From Actinacidiphila guanduensis (GTDB lineage Bacteria > Actinomycetota > Actinomycetes > Streptomycetales > Streptomycetaceae): DNA of 64,000 nt. The stretch is from assembly GCF_900103985.1 (NCBI RefSeq), contig NZ_FNIE01000023.1, forward strand, positions 23,380 through 87,379, in the 5' to 3' direction. Below, one piece after another: positions 46,688 through 55,872 of this stretch (positions are counted from its first letter, which is position 1; the number at the start of each line of letters is the position of its first letter). The notes beneath the pieces are model-generated. The model did no database searches, had not been told where the DNA came from, and worked only from the letters and a program-made list of their open reading frames with translations. The translations under genes were made by a program, and so were the position numbers.

Positions 46688-47339
46688 GGGATTCGAGGCT
46701 GCGCAGGGGCCTCGACCAGGGGGTACTCAGTGCTTCATTCAACAGCGGGGACGGTCGCCAAGCCGAGGCAGGGCAGGGCTTCCTCACACCTTGCGGCGCC
46801 GGGAGCTGCAGCACGGTAGTTCACAAGCACGACCGACGGATCATGAGTCGCCCGGAGACCGTGCCGGAGGATGACGGGAAGTCCTCTCGAGTCCCGTCCG
46901 TGCAAACCAGGAGGACTCCCGTCCACCGCGCACCAGGCAATCGTGCGCCTGCCAAAGGCGTCCGGGCTCACACCGGGCTCACCGAGGAGGAAGAGCGGCC
47001 GATCGCTGACTCGGTCGGAAGCGGAGCTTCGGCGCGGCGGACGCAAAGACCCCGCCGCCCCGAAGCTCAGAGGAACGGTCACAGACCAACGCAGTGTGGT
47101 GACCTGTCGTGCTGTTTGGCGCTGTCCTGCTTGATCAGAGCGCCTACGGCCTGTGGGCCTGTGCCACCGCGTGTTACGCCGCCCAAAAGTGTCCGACCAC
47201 GGGATGGCCACCGAAGGCATCGAATACTCTGTTCACCAGGGTTGTCGTCTTCCAACAAGGCACGGTCCCTCGTCGTTGGCGTGGTGATTCCACTCATCAC
47301 ACCGGCGACCGAGAGGCCCTGTTGGTTCCGTGTCCTTCC
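46688..47339. other. Gene-poor 650-bp stretch at the island edge
   Basis: I see no supportable gene. Open frames on both strands are short, overlap each other and show no known motif. Base composition is lower in GC than the core genes. The last 120 bp (from about 47220) include GTTGTCGTCTTCCAACAAGG, with CCAAC/GTTGG able to pair, and probably belong to the left flank of the following insertion sequence. No clear terminal repeat was found. Confidence 0.5.
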
Positions 47340-48084
47340 ATGCTCGATGTCTCGCACGAACTCGTGGAGCATGTCTCCTGGCTGCTGTACGAGCACCGCC
47401 GGAAGCTCAACACCCGCTGGCGCAGGCTCGGTTGCTACAAGCAAGCACTGCTCGTTTGTCCACCTGCGCAAGAACGAGACGTTCTCCCAGCTCGGAGCCG
47501 GTTTCGGAATATCCCAAACCACAGCCTGGCGGTACGTGGACGAGACCCTGGAAGTCCTGGCCTCCTGGGCGCCCGGCCTGCACGAAGCCCTCACCGGACT
47601 CGGCGAGGGCGACTTCGTCATCGTCGACGGCACCCTCATCCCCACCGACCGCATCAGGGCAGACGAGCCGTACTACTCGCAAAAACACAAGCAGCACGGC
47701 ATGAACGTCCAGGTCATCGCCCGTCCCGACGGCACCCCGCTGTGGTTCTCCCGTGCCACACCGGGGCGCACCCACGACCTGACCGCCGCGCGAGCCCACG
47801 GCATCGTCCAAGCATGCCTGACCCGCCAGATCCTCGTCCTCGCCGACCGCGCCTACCAGGGCGCCGGCGCCACCGTCCGCACCCCCTACTACCACCACCG
47901 CGAACAACCCGCCCACTACCAGCGGTTCAACCGCGACCACGCCCGGCTCCGGGCTCCCGGAGAACCCGCCTTCGCACAGCTGAAGACCTGGCGACTCCTC
48001 CGACGCGCCAGATGCTCCACCCGCCGCATCGGCACCATCGTCCAAGCCGTCCACACACTACTGACCTGCACATATTCAGGATGA
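47340..48084 (+). pseudogene. IS5-family transposase, frameshifted
   Basis: A DDE transposase of the actinobacterial IS5 type, about 248 residues if repaired. The N-terminal part starts at ATG 47340 (MLDVSHELVEHVSWLLYEHRRK...YKQALLV). The rest lies in another frame from about 47455-47458 (VHLRKNETFSQLGAGFGISQTTAWRYV). The switch at CTCGTTTGTC (47451-47460) fits loss of two bases or gain of one. Catalytic residues survive in the second part: Asp in FVIVDGTLIPTDR, Asp in LVLADRAYQG and Glu in GEPAFAQLKTWRLL. Either it is inactive or it needs frameshifting, but no classic slippery heptamer is present. The ends of the element were not resolved. Confidence 0.85.
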
Positions 48085-48587
48085 AAGAGGTTCAATATCG
48101 TCTCAGATGAACAGCCCCAGTAGAGGCTCTTGCGACGCAGGAGCTGTCGGCGGCAAGCGCGGCCATGTGGCGCGTACCCGAGCCGGGCCCCCAGGCGCCG
48201 ATGAGACCACCGAACCAAGCCACTTGGCCCGGTGCAGCCGTACAGTCAGCGCGTTCGGGCTTGCCAGGCGAGCCGCGGCCGCCCGGGAACACCCCACCGC
48301 GCGAGGAAGACTTCGTCCGGTGGATAGAGGGCACCACAACGACGGAGCATCCCCGACCGCGCGGAGAGGACCTTCCTGACCTAGGGTCCTTCAACAGCTT
48401 TGCCAGTTCTTTGTTCTGTTGAGAAGCAACTGCAAGTCCGGGATCGATAATGCCAGCTTCGGCAGGTGAACCCGATGCGTTCCGGGTACAGCCTCGTGCA
48501 GTCCGACGGTACAACCGCAGGCTTCGCGGAATACCCCGGGCACGTTCGCGATTCGCTACCTTGCATCGTTTGCGAGGGGGAGCTGCT
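48085..48587. other. 500-bp spacer without a recognised gene
   Basis: It follows the transposase. TTCAATATCGTCTCAG (about 48091-48106) may be the right end of the insertion sequence. A minus-strand frame (about 48103-48339) has no motif I recognise. The last 100 bp should hold the promoter of the following gene, but I cannot point to good -35/-10 boxes. Confidence 0.45.
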
Positions 48588-49520
48588 GTGGCCGAGCTGA
48601 TGTTGTTCCGTCGGGACGCGGAGGGGTGGGACGTCGAGCTGTCCGGTACGACGGTGGCGCTGGAGGTCGAGCTGCAGCGTCGGGTGGAGGCCGGCCTGGA
48701 GGTAATGCTCGGTATCCGGTTCCTGGCGTCGGAGTATCCGACGGGTCCGTGGCACCGGGGGCGGATCGACACCCTGGGTCTGGACGAGAACGGCAGCCCG
48801 GTCGTGATCGAGTACAAGAAGGGCTCCGACAGCGGGGTACTGTCGCAGGCCGTCTCCTACCTGTCTTGGCTGGAGTCCGCGCACCACGAGGTCGAGGCGC
48901 TCGTCCGGAAGGTGCTGGGCGCGGAGGCCGCCGAGTCCATCGACTGGCGCCGCCCGCGGATGGTCTGCATCGCGGCCGGCTCCTCCCGCCACGACCGTGT
49001 AGCCGTGCAGCGACTGCCCGAGCGGATCGACCTGGTGCGCTACCGCGTCTTCGAGGGCGACCTGCTCAGCCTGCTGCTGGTGGACTCCTCGCCCGGCTCG
49101 CCGGGCGCTGCCTCACGGCGGAGCAGAGAGCGGGACGCAGTGGTCGACACCGGGCCGCCGGCTGCGGTAATTCCCGATCGGGTGGAGCCGTGCCTTGTCC
49201 CGGACTGCCTGCGGGACCTGTACGGCGAGCTGGACGAGGCACTCACCGCATGGGGTGAGGTCGAGGTGCGGAGGTTGCGGCACTACATCGCTTATCGGCT
49301 GATGGTGAACCGTGCCTCGGTCCTCTTCCGTCCATCGCACGGGGTGATCCTGGTCTATCTCACCCTGGATCCGGACACGGTCGAGTTCGAGGAGGGTTTC
49401 ACGCGCGACATGCGCGGGATCGGGCACCTGGGAACGGGCGATGTGGAGGTTCGGATCGCGTCTGCGGCTGACCTGGACAAGGCGGGGCTGCTGATCCGGC
49501 GGGCGTTCGAGGCGGCTTGA
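48588..49520 (+). CDS. PD-(D/E)XK nuclease-like protein with C-terminal DUF5655-like domain
   Basis: A 310-residue protein. The N-terminal domain has a restriction-nuclease-like core: Asp61 in GRIDTLGLDENG, Glu75-x-Lys77 in VVIEYKKGSD and Gln87 in LSQAVSYLSWL, the D...ExK...Q pattern seen in NucS and Holliday-resolvase-like nucleases. The C-terminal 110 residues (LDEALTAWGEVEVRRLRHYIAYRL to DLDKAGLLIRRAFEAA) resemble DUF5655, sometimes found in transport- or defence-linked proteins. The start is GTG 48588 with GGGGGAG six bases upstream. It ends at a strong terminator and faces a DNA methyltransferase. A nuclease or restriction role is inferred, not shown. Confidence 0.75.
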   Translation: MAELMLFRRDAEGWDVELSGTTVALEVELQRRVEAGLEVMLGIRFLASEYPTGPWHRGRIDTLGLDENGSPVVIEYKKGSDSGVLSQAVSYLSWLESAHHEVEALVRKVLGAEAAESIDWRRPRMVCIAAGSSRHDRVAVQRLPERIDLVRYRVFEGDLLSLLLVDSSPGSPGAASRRSRERDAVVDTGPPAAVIPDRVEPCLVPDCLRDLYGELDEALTAWGEVEVRRLRHYIAYRLMVNRASVLFRPSHGVILVYLTLDPDTVEFEEGFTRDMRGIGHLGTGDVEVRIASAADLDKAGLLIRRAFEAA

Positions 49521-49530
49521 CGGCGAGAGG

Positions 49531-49578
49531 AAGGGCGGCTGGAGCACCGGTTCTCCGGTGTACCAGCCGCCCTTTTTG
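49531..49578 (+). terminator. Intrinsic terminator
   Basis: AGGGCGGCTGG (49532-49542) pairs with 49563-49573, with an inner ACCGG/CCGGT stem, followed by TTTTTG on the plus strand. It ends the DUF5655-like gene. On the minus strand no T-run follows. Confidence 0.85.
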
Positions 49579-49617
49579 TGTCCGCGGTCCGTCGGCTCGG
49601 TCTCGTGGCTCTCATGG

Positions 49618-50364
49618 TCATTCCTCCGGTCCGGCCAGGACGAAGTCGTCCTGGGTCAGTTCGGCCTGGAGCCTGCGTTCGGCGATGGCGGCGTAGTGGT
49701 CGGATAGTTCGACGCCGACGAAGTGGCGGCCTTCGCGCAGGGCGGCGACGCCCGTGGTGCCGCTGCCGGTGAAGGGGTCGAGGACGGTGCCGTCCTCGGG
49801 GCAGATGCGGACGAGCTGCTGCATGACCTCGACCGGCTTCTGGGTGATGTGGACGCGGTCCTTGCGGGGCTGGGAGGCGATGAAGTAGCCGGGCAGGTAC
49901 AGATCGCGGCTGTGGTCGAGGGTGCCCTTGACGCCCCAGGTGATGAACTCCGATGCCTGCTTGAAGCCGCCCTTGCGCGGCCGGCTGGCGGGCTTGATCC
50001 ACGGGATCGTGCCGGACCAGGTCCAGCCGGCCATCTGCAGGGCGTCGGAGGTAGTGGGTTCCTGGCGCCAGTCGGAGAACACCATGGCGACGGAGTGCTC
50101 GACCGCGGCGCGGTATGCCTCGGTGAGCAGCTCGGTCAACCAGGCCCGGTACGAGCGCTGGTCTCGGTTCTCGCCGGGGAAGTTGGCCAGGTCGTGGGCG
50201 CTGTTGCTGGTGACGTACTTGGCGCGGGCGGTGCGGCCGGTCCGGTCGGAGCTGGTGCGCCCGCCGGAGTTGTACGGGGGGTCGGTGATGACGGCGTGGA
50301 CGGACTGGTCGGGGATCGTCTTGAGCACCGTGAGGGCATCGCCTCGGTGCAGCGTGTAGGTCAT
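49618..50364 (-). CDS. Beta-class DNA methyltransferase (N4-cytosine or N6-adenine)
   Basis: A 248-residue site-specific DNA methyltransferase. Motif IV DPPY (28-31, in VITDPPYNSGG) comes first and motif I DPFTGSGTTG (196-205) near the C-terminus, the IV-TRD-I order of the beta class; the small region between is the target-recognition part. The ITQKPVEVMQQLV helix before motif I is typical of phage and mobile-element methylases. The ATG at 50364 directly precedes YTLHRGDALTVLKTIPDQSV, the usual opening. It is convergent with the nuclease-like gene. Target sequence unknown; it could be a solitary anti-restriction methylase or half of a modification system. Confidence 0.9.
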   Translation of the reverse strand: MTYTLHRGDALTVLKTIPDQSVHAVITDPPYNSGGRTSSDRTGRTARAKYVTSNSAHDLANFPGENRDQRSYRAWLTELLTEAYRAAVEHSVAMVFSDWRQEPTTSDALQMAGWTWSGTIPWIKPASRPRKGGFKQASEFITWGVKGTLDHSRDLYLPGYFIASQPRKDRVHITQKPVEVMQQLVRICPEDGTVLDPFTGSGTTGVAALREGRHFVGVELSDHYAAIAERRLQAELTQDDFVLAGPEE

Positions 50365-50943
50365 GCGCGGAGCCTCTTCTCTGGGCGCGAGAGAACTGCC
50401 CGCTCCGGGGAATGCCAAGGCGGCCATTCAAGGAGCAGGGGTTGCGCCGGAGAGTAGCCACAAATTCCGGACCGACCTAACGGGATCTGACGCTCTCCAC
50501 GGCCTGCGTGGGGGTCATTTGGTGCGTCCGTATTTCCGGTCTACTGTCTCGCCAAGTCATCAGGGCGGGGCACCGCTTCACCCCTGCTGACCTGTACTGA
50601 TACGTGCTACCGCGTCCAATAGCGGTGCCACTTCAGCACATCCACCCGCCCGTACCGAAGCCGCCCGAGGAGCCTTTGTGCACTGCCTGAGATTACGAGC
50701 GCGGCCGGCTGCCGCGCATGACCCGGGACCGGCGTCCGGGAACTACCAACCCCTTGTGATCCGGGCCCACCCCTGAGGGGCGAATTTGCACCGGTGCGGT
50801 GCCGGCCGCCGAGTCGGCGGCCAGCACCGCCCTCGCCCCTGGCTCGCCAGCCCGCCTCTGGAGGAATCGCCTCGCCGGGCCAGCCCTCGCCCGCACTGCC
50901 TCAGCCTGAACCCGACCTGTTTCCCCGTTCCGAACGGACTGCC
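50365..50943. other. 580-bp spacer between divergent genes
   Basis: There is no gene. It must contain the promoters of the minus-strand methyltransferase and the plus-strand cluster. A strong hairpin lies at about 50799-50828 (GGCCGCC / GGCGGCC around GAGTC, flanked by GGTGC/GCACC). A CTACTGT at about 50541 could be part of a -10 box. Nothing else stands out. Confidence 0.5.
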
Positions 50944-51906
50944 ATGCCTGCTCCGAGCACTCCGATCACCCGCTACGACGACCAGCTCAGCGAGCGCTTC
51001 GGCAGCATCGACGCCTTCCGCGCCCGGCACGACTCATCCGACGCCACGGCTGTGTTCGTCTACACCCGGCTCGCCGAGACCGAGAAGGAACTGGTCCGCC
51101 TGCGCACCCAGGTGCACTCGCTCACCTCCGCCGACAACTACCCCGACACCGGGCAGGTCGCTCGGGTCGACCTGGTACTCGACGCCATCAACCACATGAT
51201 CGAACTGCGCGACGACGAGGCCGACGCACTCGAGACAATGCTCGGCCTCGCCGCACCCGCGGCAGAACACGGCCCGATGTTCGACCCCCACTGGCACCTG
51301 ACCCCAGCTCCCGGCACCACCCGCACCACGGAGAAATCCCTCCCCCCGACCGACGACGACACCGACGCCGTCACAACACCGTTGCCCAGGACGGAACTCA
51401 CCGCCTTCGACGCCCGCATCGAAGCCCTCGCCGGCGACCTCGACCGACTCCGAGCCCTCGCCGGCCAGCCGCAAGCCGATCCCGCGCTGCGCGAGCTGGG
51501 CGAACGCCACATCGCCCTGACCGACGCGCAGACGGTCTGCCTCTTCTACCGCGTGCGCGTCAACACGCTGACCGACGGCCGCTGGTACGTGGACCGCCCG
51601 CTGGTGGACACGATCGATGAGGCCCTCACCAAGCTCGAAGAAGCAATCGGGACTCGGAGCGAGCGTGCCCGCGCCCTCGAACAACTCCTGGCCCGGATGG
51701 GGGCGGAGACCGCCCGCGCCTCCGGTTCCGCCGTAGGCACGATCTCGACCGCGTCTACGGAGCCCGCACCAGCCGCCCCCGGCGACCGCGCCACCGCCGC
51801 CAGGGCGATATCCCCCACCGCACCTCGCTCGGCAACCGCCAACAACAGCCCGGCAGTGGCACCTCCCCCGCCGAACACCGCACCCCCGCGTGTCCGCCAC
51901 CGCTGA
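50944..51906 (+). CDS. Hypothetical helical protein with internal duplication
   Basis: A 320-residue protein I do not recognise, starting at ATG 50944 (MPAPSTPITRYDD). Two segments look like copies of one all-helical unit: about 30-100 (TRLAETEKELVRLRTQVHSLTS...VLDAINHMIELRDDEADALETML) and about 180-250 (RVRVNTLTDGRWYVDRPLVDTIDEALTKLEEAIGTRSERARALEQLL). The C-terminal 70 residues are Ala/Pro/Thr-rich and disordered. No signal peptide or membrane span. It is the first plus-strand gene ahead of the T4SS-like cluster, with 292 bp to the next, so its link to the cluster is only by position. Confidence 0.6.
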   Translation: MPAPSTPITRYDDQLSERFGSIDAFRARHDSSDATAVFVYTRLAETEKELVRLRTQVHSLTSADNYPDTGQVARVDLVLDAINHMIELRDDEADALETMLGLAAPAAEHGPMFDPHWHLTPAPGTTRTTEKSLPPTDDDTDAVTTPLPRTELTAFDARIEALAGDLDRLRALAGQPQADPALRELGERHIALTDAQTVCLFYRVRVNTLTDGRWYVDRPLVDTIDEALTKLEEAIGTRSERARALEQLLARMGAETARASGSAVGTISTASTEPAPAAPGDRATAARAISPTAPRSATANNSPAVAPPPPNTAPPRVRHR

Positions 51907-52198
51907 AGAGTTCACCGCCACAGGCCCACGCCGGAGCGCGTCCACCCGGCCAGCACGACAGCCCACAAGCCGCCCTGGGAAACCCATGAACCTGCCCCTC
52001 AGACACGCCCGCCCTCCCCCGCTCCCGCCCGTCGCCATCCGAACCGAACGGATCCGCCATGCCCACGCTCGCCCACCCCCGCCCCCGCATCGCGCCCGGC
52101 CAAGAAGCCACTCCGATTCGGCACGCCCGAATCCACTCACGCCCCGGCCCAACCCCGCTACTTGGTCGCACCGTTGGCCATAGCGGGCGGTGGCGGCG

Positions 52199-53341
52199 AT
52201 GAAGAAGACCGCCGGAGCCGTCGTCGGCCTGGCTGCCGCCGGTCCACTGCTGCTGGCCGTTCCCCTGCTCGGCATCACCGCCGGGAGTGCAGCGGCTTCC
52301 TGTTCCACCGGTGGTGCACAGGCTGTGGATACCGCAGCGGTGGCCGCGCAGGTGAAGACCATTCTGGACGGCGGCAGCACCGACACCGTCGCGGTTGCCG
52401 GGCTGGACAACCCGGCCGAGCAGGTCCCCAACGCCAAGACCATTCAGGCCACCGGTCTGGCCATGGGCATCCCCGCCCGCGGACAGATCGTCGCGCTGGC
52501 GACCGCGCTGCAGGAAAGCGGCCTGCGCAACCTCACCTACGGTGACCGCGACAGCCTGGGACTGTTCCAGCAGCGACCCTCGGAGGGCTGGGGCACCCCG
52601 ACGGAGATCCTCGACCCGGTCCACGCCTCCACCACGTTTTTCGAGGCACTGGAGAAGGTTCCCGGCTGGGAGTCGCTGTCGGTCGCCCAGGCCGCCCAGG
52701 CGGTGCAGAAGTCGGCGGTCCCGGACGCGTACGCGAAGTGGGAGCCGCTGGCGACCGCGCTGCAGCAGGCGATCCAGGCGGTCCTGTCCCCCGCGAGCAC
52801 GGCCCCGTCCGCGACGCCCTCGACGCCCTCGACGCCTGGCGTCGTGCATGTGGGTATCGGTGGCGCCTGCTCGCCCGGAGGAGACGGTGCCGGCTTCGGG
52901 GTCATCCCGCCGGGCTCTGTGCCGGCCGGGTACACGATCCCCGCCGACGCGCCGCCCGCGGTGCAGACCGCGATCCGCTGGGCGCTCGGGCAGCTCGGCA
53001 CGCCGTACCAGTGGGGCGGGTCGTGCACGGACGCCCACGGGCCGGACCCGATGGGCCGCTGCGACTGCTCCTCGCTGATGCAGCAGGCGTACAAGGCCGC
53101 GGGCGTCGCCCTCACACGCACCACCTACACCCAGGTCAAGCAGGGCAAGCCCGTCCCGGTGGACGCCCTTCTGCCCGGCGACCTCCTCTTCACCGAGGGC
53201 ACTGCGGCCGCCCCGGAGCACGTCGGGATGTACATCGGCTCCGGACTGATCGTCAACGCACCCCACACCGGCGCCGTGGTCGACATCAACACCCTCGCCG
53301 ACTGGAAGCCGCAGATCCTCGCGGCCCGCCGCATCGTCTGA
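52199..53341 (+). CDS. Secreted bifunctional cell-wall hydrolase (transglycosylase-like + NlpC/P60)
   Basis: A 380-residue exported protein. Residues 1-33 form a signal peptide (MKKTAGAVVGLAAAGPLLLAVPLL). Residues 75-190 look like a lytic-transglycosylase-type domain with Glu106 in ATALQESGLRN and SLGLFQQRP. A Ser/Thr/Pro linker follows, then NlpC/P60 (250-380) with Cys290 (DCSSLMQQAYKAAG), His341 (EHVGMYIG) and His356. This is the VirB1/TcpG-like architecture used to open peptidoglycan for conjugation. GTG 52190 is an alternative start. Leads the T4SS-like cluster. Confidence 0.85.
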   Translation: MKKTAGAVVGLAAAGPLLLAVPLLGITAGSAAASCSTGGAQAVDTAAVAAQVKTILDGGSTDTVAVAGLDNPAEQVPNAKTIQATGLAMGIPARGQIVALATALQESGLRNLTYGDRDSLGLFQQRPSEGWGTPTEILDPVHASTTFFEALEKVPGWESLSVAQAAQAVQKSAVPDAYAKWEPLATALQQAIQAVLSPASTAPSATPSTPSTPGVVHVGIGGACSPGGDGAGFGVIPPGSVPAGYTIPADAPPAVQTAIRWALGQLGTPYQWGGSCTDAHGPDPMGRCDCSSLMQQAYKAAGVALTRTTYTQVKQGKPVPVDALLPGDLLFTEGTAAAPEHVGMYIGSGLIVNAPHTGAVVDINTLADWKPQILAARRIV

Positions 53342-53437
53342 CCCCGCACCCCACCCCACCCCTGCCCTCCTTCTGCCGCGCGGCACCGCCATGCCCGGCG
53401 CACCTCGACCCGCCCTGATTCGAACTGGAGTTCCCTC

Positions 53438-53746
53438 ATGTATCTCGCCGGCAAAGCAGCCCAGCTCGCCTACGACCCCGGGATCAAGCCCAACGAGGGC
53501 GGGTTGCCGGGCCTGTCCGTGCTCAAGGAGGTGATGGGCTCGATCAACCTGTTCGGGATCGTCGCGGTGGTCGGGGCGATGGCGGTCAGCGCCGGGGTGT
53601 GGGCCTGGGGCCACCACTCCGGCGGCCACCAGGCCGAGGCCAACGGCAAGAAGGGCGTCCTGGTCTCCGCAGGCGCGGCCCTCCTGCTCGGCGCCGCCAA
53701 CGGCATCGTCGCGTTCTTCTCCACCCTCGGAACGCAGGTCCACTGA
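53438..53746 (+). CDS. Small two-helix membrane protein, VirB2/pilin-sized
   Basis: A 102-residue protein with two hydrophobic segments (about 36-57, INLFGIVAVVGAMAVSAGVWAW, and 73-95, GVLVSAGAALLLGAANGIVAFF) joined by a short charged loop with HHSGGHQAEANGKK. Size, two-span layout and place after the hydrolase and before VirB8/VirB6-like genes resemble VirB2/TrbC subunits; this is inference. ATG 53438 is preceded by GGAGTT. The stop TGA overlaps the next ATG by one base (TGATG). Confidence 0.72.
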   Translation: MYLAGKAAQLAYDPGIKPNEGGLPGLSVLKEVMGSINLFGIVAVVGAMAVSAGVWAWGHHSGGHQAEANGKKGVLVSAGAALLLGAANGIVAFFSTLGTQVH

Positions 53747-54435
53747 TGCCCTCCACCACCTCCTTCTCCGACGGGACTTCCCGCGTGCGCGGCCGTGTCC
53801 TGCTCGGCACCACCGTCCTGGTCCTGCTCGTCGCCATCGCGGGGCTCGCCGCCTATCTGACCCGCGGCGGCCGCACGCCCGCCAAACCCCCGACGCCCCC
53901 GGCGAGTTCGGCCACCGCACTGCCGCCGTCGACGGGGACGACGACGAGGGTGACGGGGCCCGGCGGGCGCGGTGCGCTGCCGGTCCCGCCGGCCACGCAC
54001 GACCCGGTCGCCTTCGCGAAGGCCGCGGCGGTGGCGCTGTGGTCCTACGACACCCGCGCCTACTCCCAGCCCGAGCTGCTGGCGGCCCTGCACCGGTGGA
54101 TGACCGGCGAGGCCAAGTACGCCGACCGTGCCTCGGTCGACGCCCAGGTGCCCTCGCCCGTGCTGTGGGAGCGGATGGCCGACCAGGGCCAGCACACCAC
54201 CGCCACCGCGAGCGAGGCCCACTTCCCCGCCTCCTTCACCCAGGCCCTGCAGGCCGACCCCGGCGCGATCACCACCGCCTACGTCTACGCCGTGACCGTC
54301 ACCGGCCGGCAGTCGATCGCCTGGAACGGCTCCCCGCACGGCGGCGCCGAGCAGCGCGCCACCACCCTGGCCGTGCAGTGCCGGCCCGACCAGCCCTGCT
54401 CGCTCGCCGGCGTCCTGCCCAACGTCGCCCCCTGA
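53746..54435 (+). CDS. Membrane-anchored protein, VirB8/TcpC-like by layout
   Basis: A 229-residue protein: short cytoplasmic tail, one membrane span (about 20-42, VLLGTTVLVLLVAIAGLAAYL), a Pro/Thr/Ser linker (43-80) and an extracytoplasmic domain from FAKAAAVALWSYDTRAYSQPELL. The single-span plus compact outer domain, with AVALWSYDTR and a later TAYVYAVTVTGRQ strand, recalls NTF2-like VirB8/TcpC/TraM conjugation proteins. No sequence search was possible. Overlaps the preceding stop (TGATG), so it is translationally coupled. Confidence 0.68.
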   Translation: MPSTTSFSDGTSRVRGRVLLGTTVLVLLVAIAGLAAYLTRGGRTPAKPPTPPASSATALPPSTGTTTRVTGPGGRGALPVPPATHDPVAFAKAAAVALWSYDTRAYSQPELLAALHRWMTGEAKYADRASVDAQVPSPVLWERMADQGQHTTATASEAHFPASFTQALQADPGAITTAYVYAVTVTGRQSIAWNGSPHGGAEQRATTLAVQCRPDQPCSLAGVLPNVAP

Positions 54436-54464
54436 CCACCGACTCCTGAAAAGAGGAACCCCTC

Positions 54465-55751
54465 ATGGGAGCCTGTGATCTCCCCCTGATGTCAACCGTG
54501 TGCGACACGATCGGCGGCGTCGTCTCCAGCACCGGCCAGGCCGTCACCGACGGCATCGGCGCCTGGCTGGCCAAATCCACCGGCGACCTCGCCGCCAGCG
54601 CCGCCGACCTCGCGGCCCAGGCCGTGAACGAGACCACCGCCATCGACCTCAACGCCCCCTGGTTCCGCGACAACTACGAACTGCTCCTGCCCATCGGCCT
54701 CACGCTCACGGTCGGGACGTTCTGCCTGCAGCTGATGTCCGCCGCCTGGCGGCGCGACGAACGCGCCCTGGCCCAGGCCGCCATCGGCACGATGATCGGC
54801 GTCCTGTTCTCCTTCTGCGCCATCGCCTTCACCTCGGTTGCCGTCACCGTGGTCGACGCCCTGTCCGACGGCCTCTTCCAGGCCGCACACACCTCCACCG
54901 CCGACGCGATCCGCCGCGTCGTCGAAGTCGACGAACTCGGCGCGATGTTCGGCCTGGGCTGGGGCGTGCCCGCCCTGGTCGCCTTCGGCATGGCGATCGG
55001 CGCGTTCATGTACTGGGGCGTCATGGTCGCCCGCAAGGTCGGCGTACTCATCCTCGTCGCCCTTGCCGTCTTCGCCGGGGCCGGCAGCGGCTGGGAAGCC
55101 GCCAAACGCTGGCGCCGCGGCTGGATCGAAGCCACCGCCACCCTCATCGTCTCCAAGCTGCTCATGACCGTCGTCTTCCTGATCGGCGTCTCCGCGATGG
55201 GCAAATCCGACCCCGCCGACGGCCTCGGCGCCCTGTCGGATGCCATGGCGGGCCTGGTCGTCATGGTCCTGGTCCTGCTGTGCCCGTACGCCACCTACAA
55301 GTTCGTCCACTGGGCCTCCGACAGCGGCGGCCACGACGACCTCCACCGCTCCGGCATCGCAGGCTTCACCGTCGCAGCCGGCGCAGCCAGGACCGCGGGC
55401 AGCCTCGCCATGCAAGCCGGAGTCGGCAGGCCCGCACCGCAGGGGCCCAACCAGGTGCCAGGTGCCGGGGCCGACGGCGTCGCCACCGGTATCAACCCCG
55501 CTGGCGCGCACCTCAGCAAGGAAGGCATCGACGGCACCCCACGGCCGAAGACCACCTTCCGCTACGGCGAGGACAACAAGGCCACCGGTGACAAGGGCCG
55601 CGCGCTCATCCAGCGACCCGGCATCCCCCCGCTGATCAACCGGCCCGCCGCCGCTGACACGGGAGGTGCCGAAGGCGGCACCTCTGGCGCATCAGTTCCG
55701 ACTGCCGTCCGCTCCGACCCGGGAGCGATGGGGCCGCCTGCCGAATCCTGA
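54465..55751 (+). CDS. Polytopic membrane protein, VirB6/TrbL-like
   Basis: A 428-residue protein with about six membrane spans between residues 70 and 285 (starting LLLPIGLTLTVGTFCLQLM, then AIGTMIGVLFSFCAIAFTSVAV, GWGVPALVAFGMAIGAFMYWG, VGVLILVALAVFAGAG, LIVSKLLMTVVFLIGVSA, AGLVVMVLVLLCPYATYKFV) and a Gly/Pro-rich hydrophilic C-terminus. This matches VirB6/TrbL channel proteins and the actinobacterial proteins next to SCO6880-type genes. ATG 54465 has AAAAGAGGAA upstream. It follows the VirB8-like gene after 29 bp. Confidence 0.75.
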   Translation: MGACDLPLMSTVCDTIGGVVSSTGQAVTDGIGAWLAKSTGDLAASAADLAAQAVNETTAIDLNAPWFRDNYELLLPIGLTLTVGTFCLQLMSAAWRRDERALAQAAIGTMIGVLFSFCAIAFTSVAVTVVDALSDGLFQAAHTSTADAIRRVVEVDELGAMFGLGWGVPALVAFGMAIGAFMYWGVMVARKVGVLILVALAVFAGAGSGWEAAKRWRRGWIEATATLIVSKLLMTVVFLIGVSAMGKSDPADGLGALSDAMAGLVVMVLVLLCPYATYKFVHWASDSGGHDDLHRSGIAGFTVAAGAARTAGSLAMQAGVGRPAPQGPNQVPGAGADGVATGINPAGAHLSKEGIDGTPRPKTTFRYGEDNKATGDKGRALIQRPGIPPLINRPAAADTGGAEGGTSGASVPTAVRSDPGAMGPPAES

Positions 55752-55872
55752 CCGGTCGCCCGTTCGGGGGCGGGCAGCGATCCCCAGCGTGCAGTCCGCC
55801 CCCTTTCCCCCGCACCCCACCGGTAAGACCGGCCACACTCTCGCCCCTCCGCTTCTACCTTCTGGAACCGCT

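Noticed and set aside
46735..47220. Minus-strand 161-codon frame after sdaA
   Set aside because: No motif, no binding site and mixed composition. More likely decayed island DNA.
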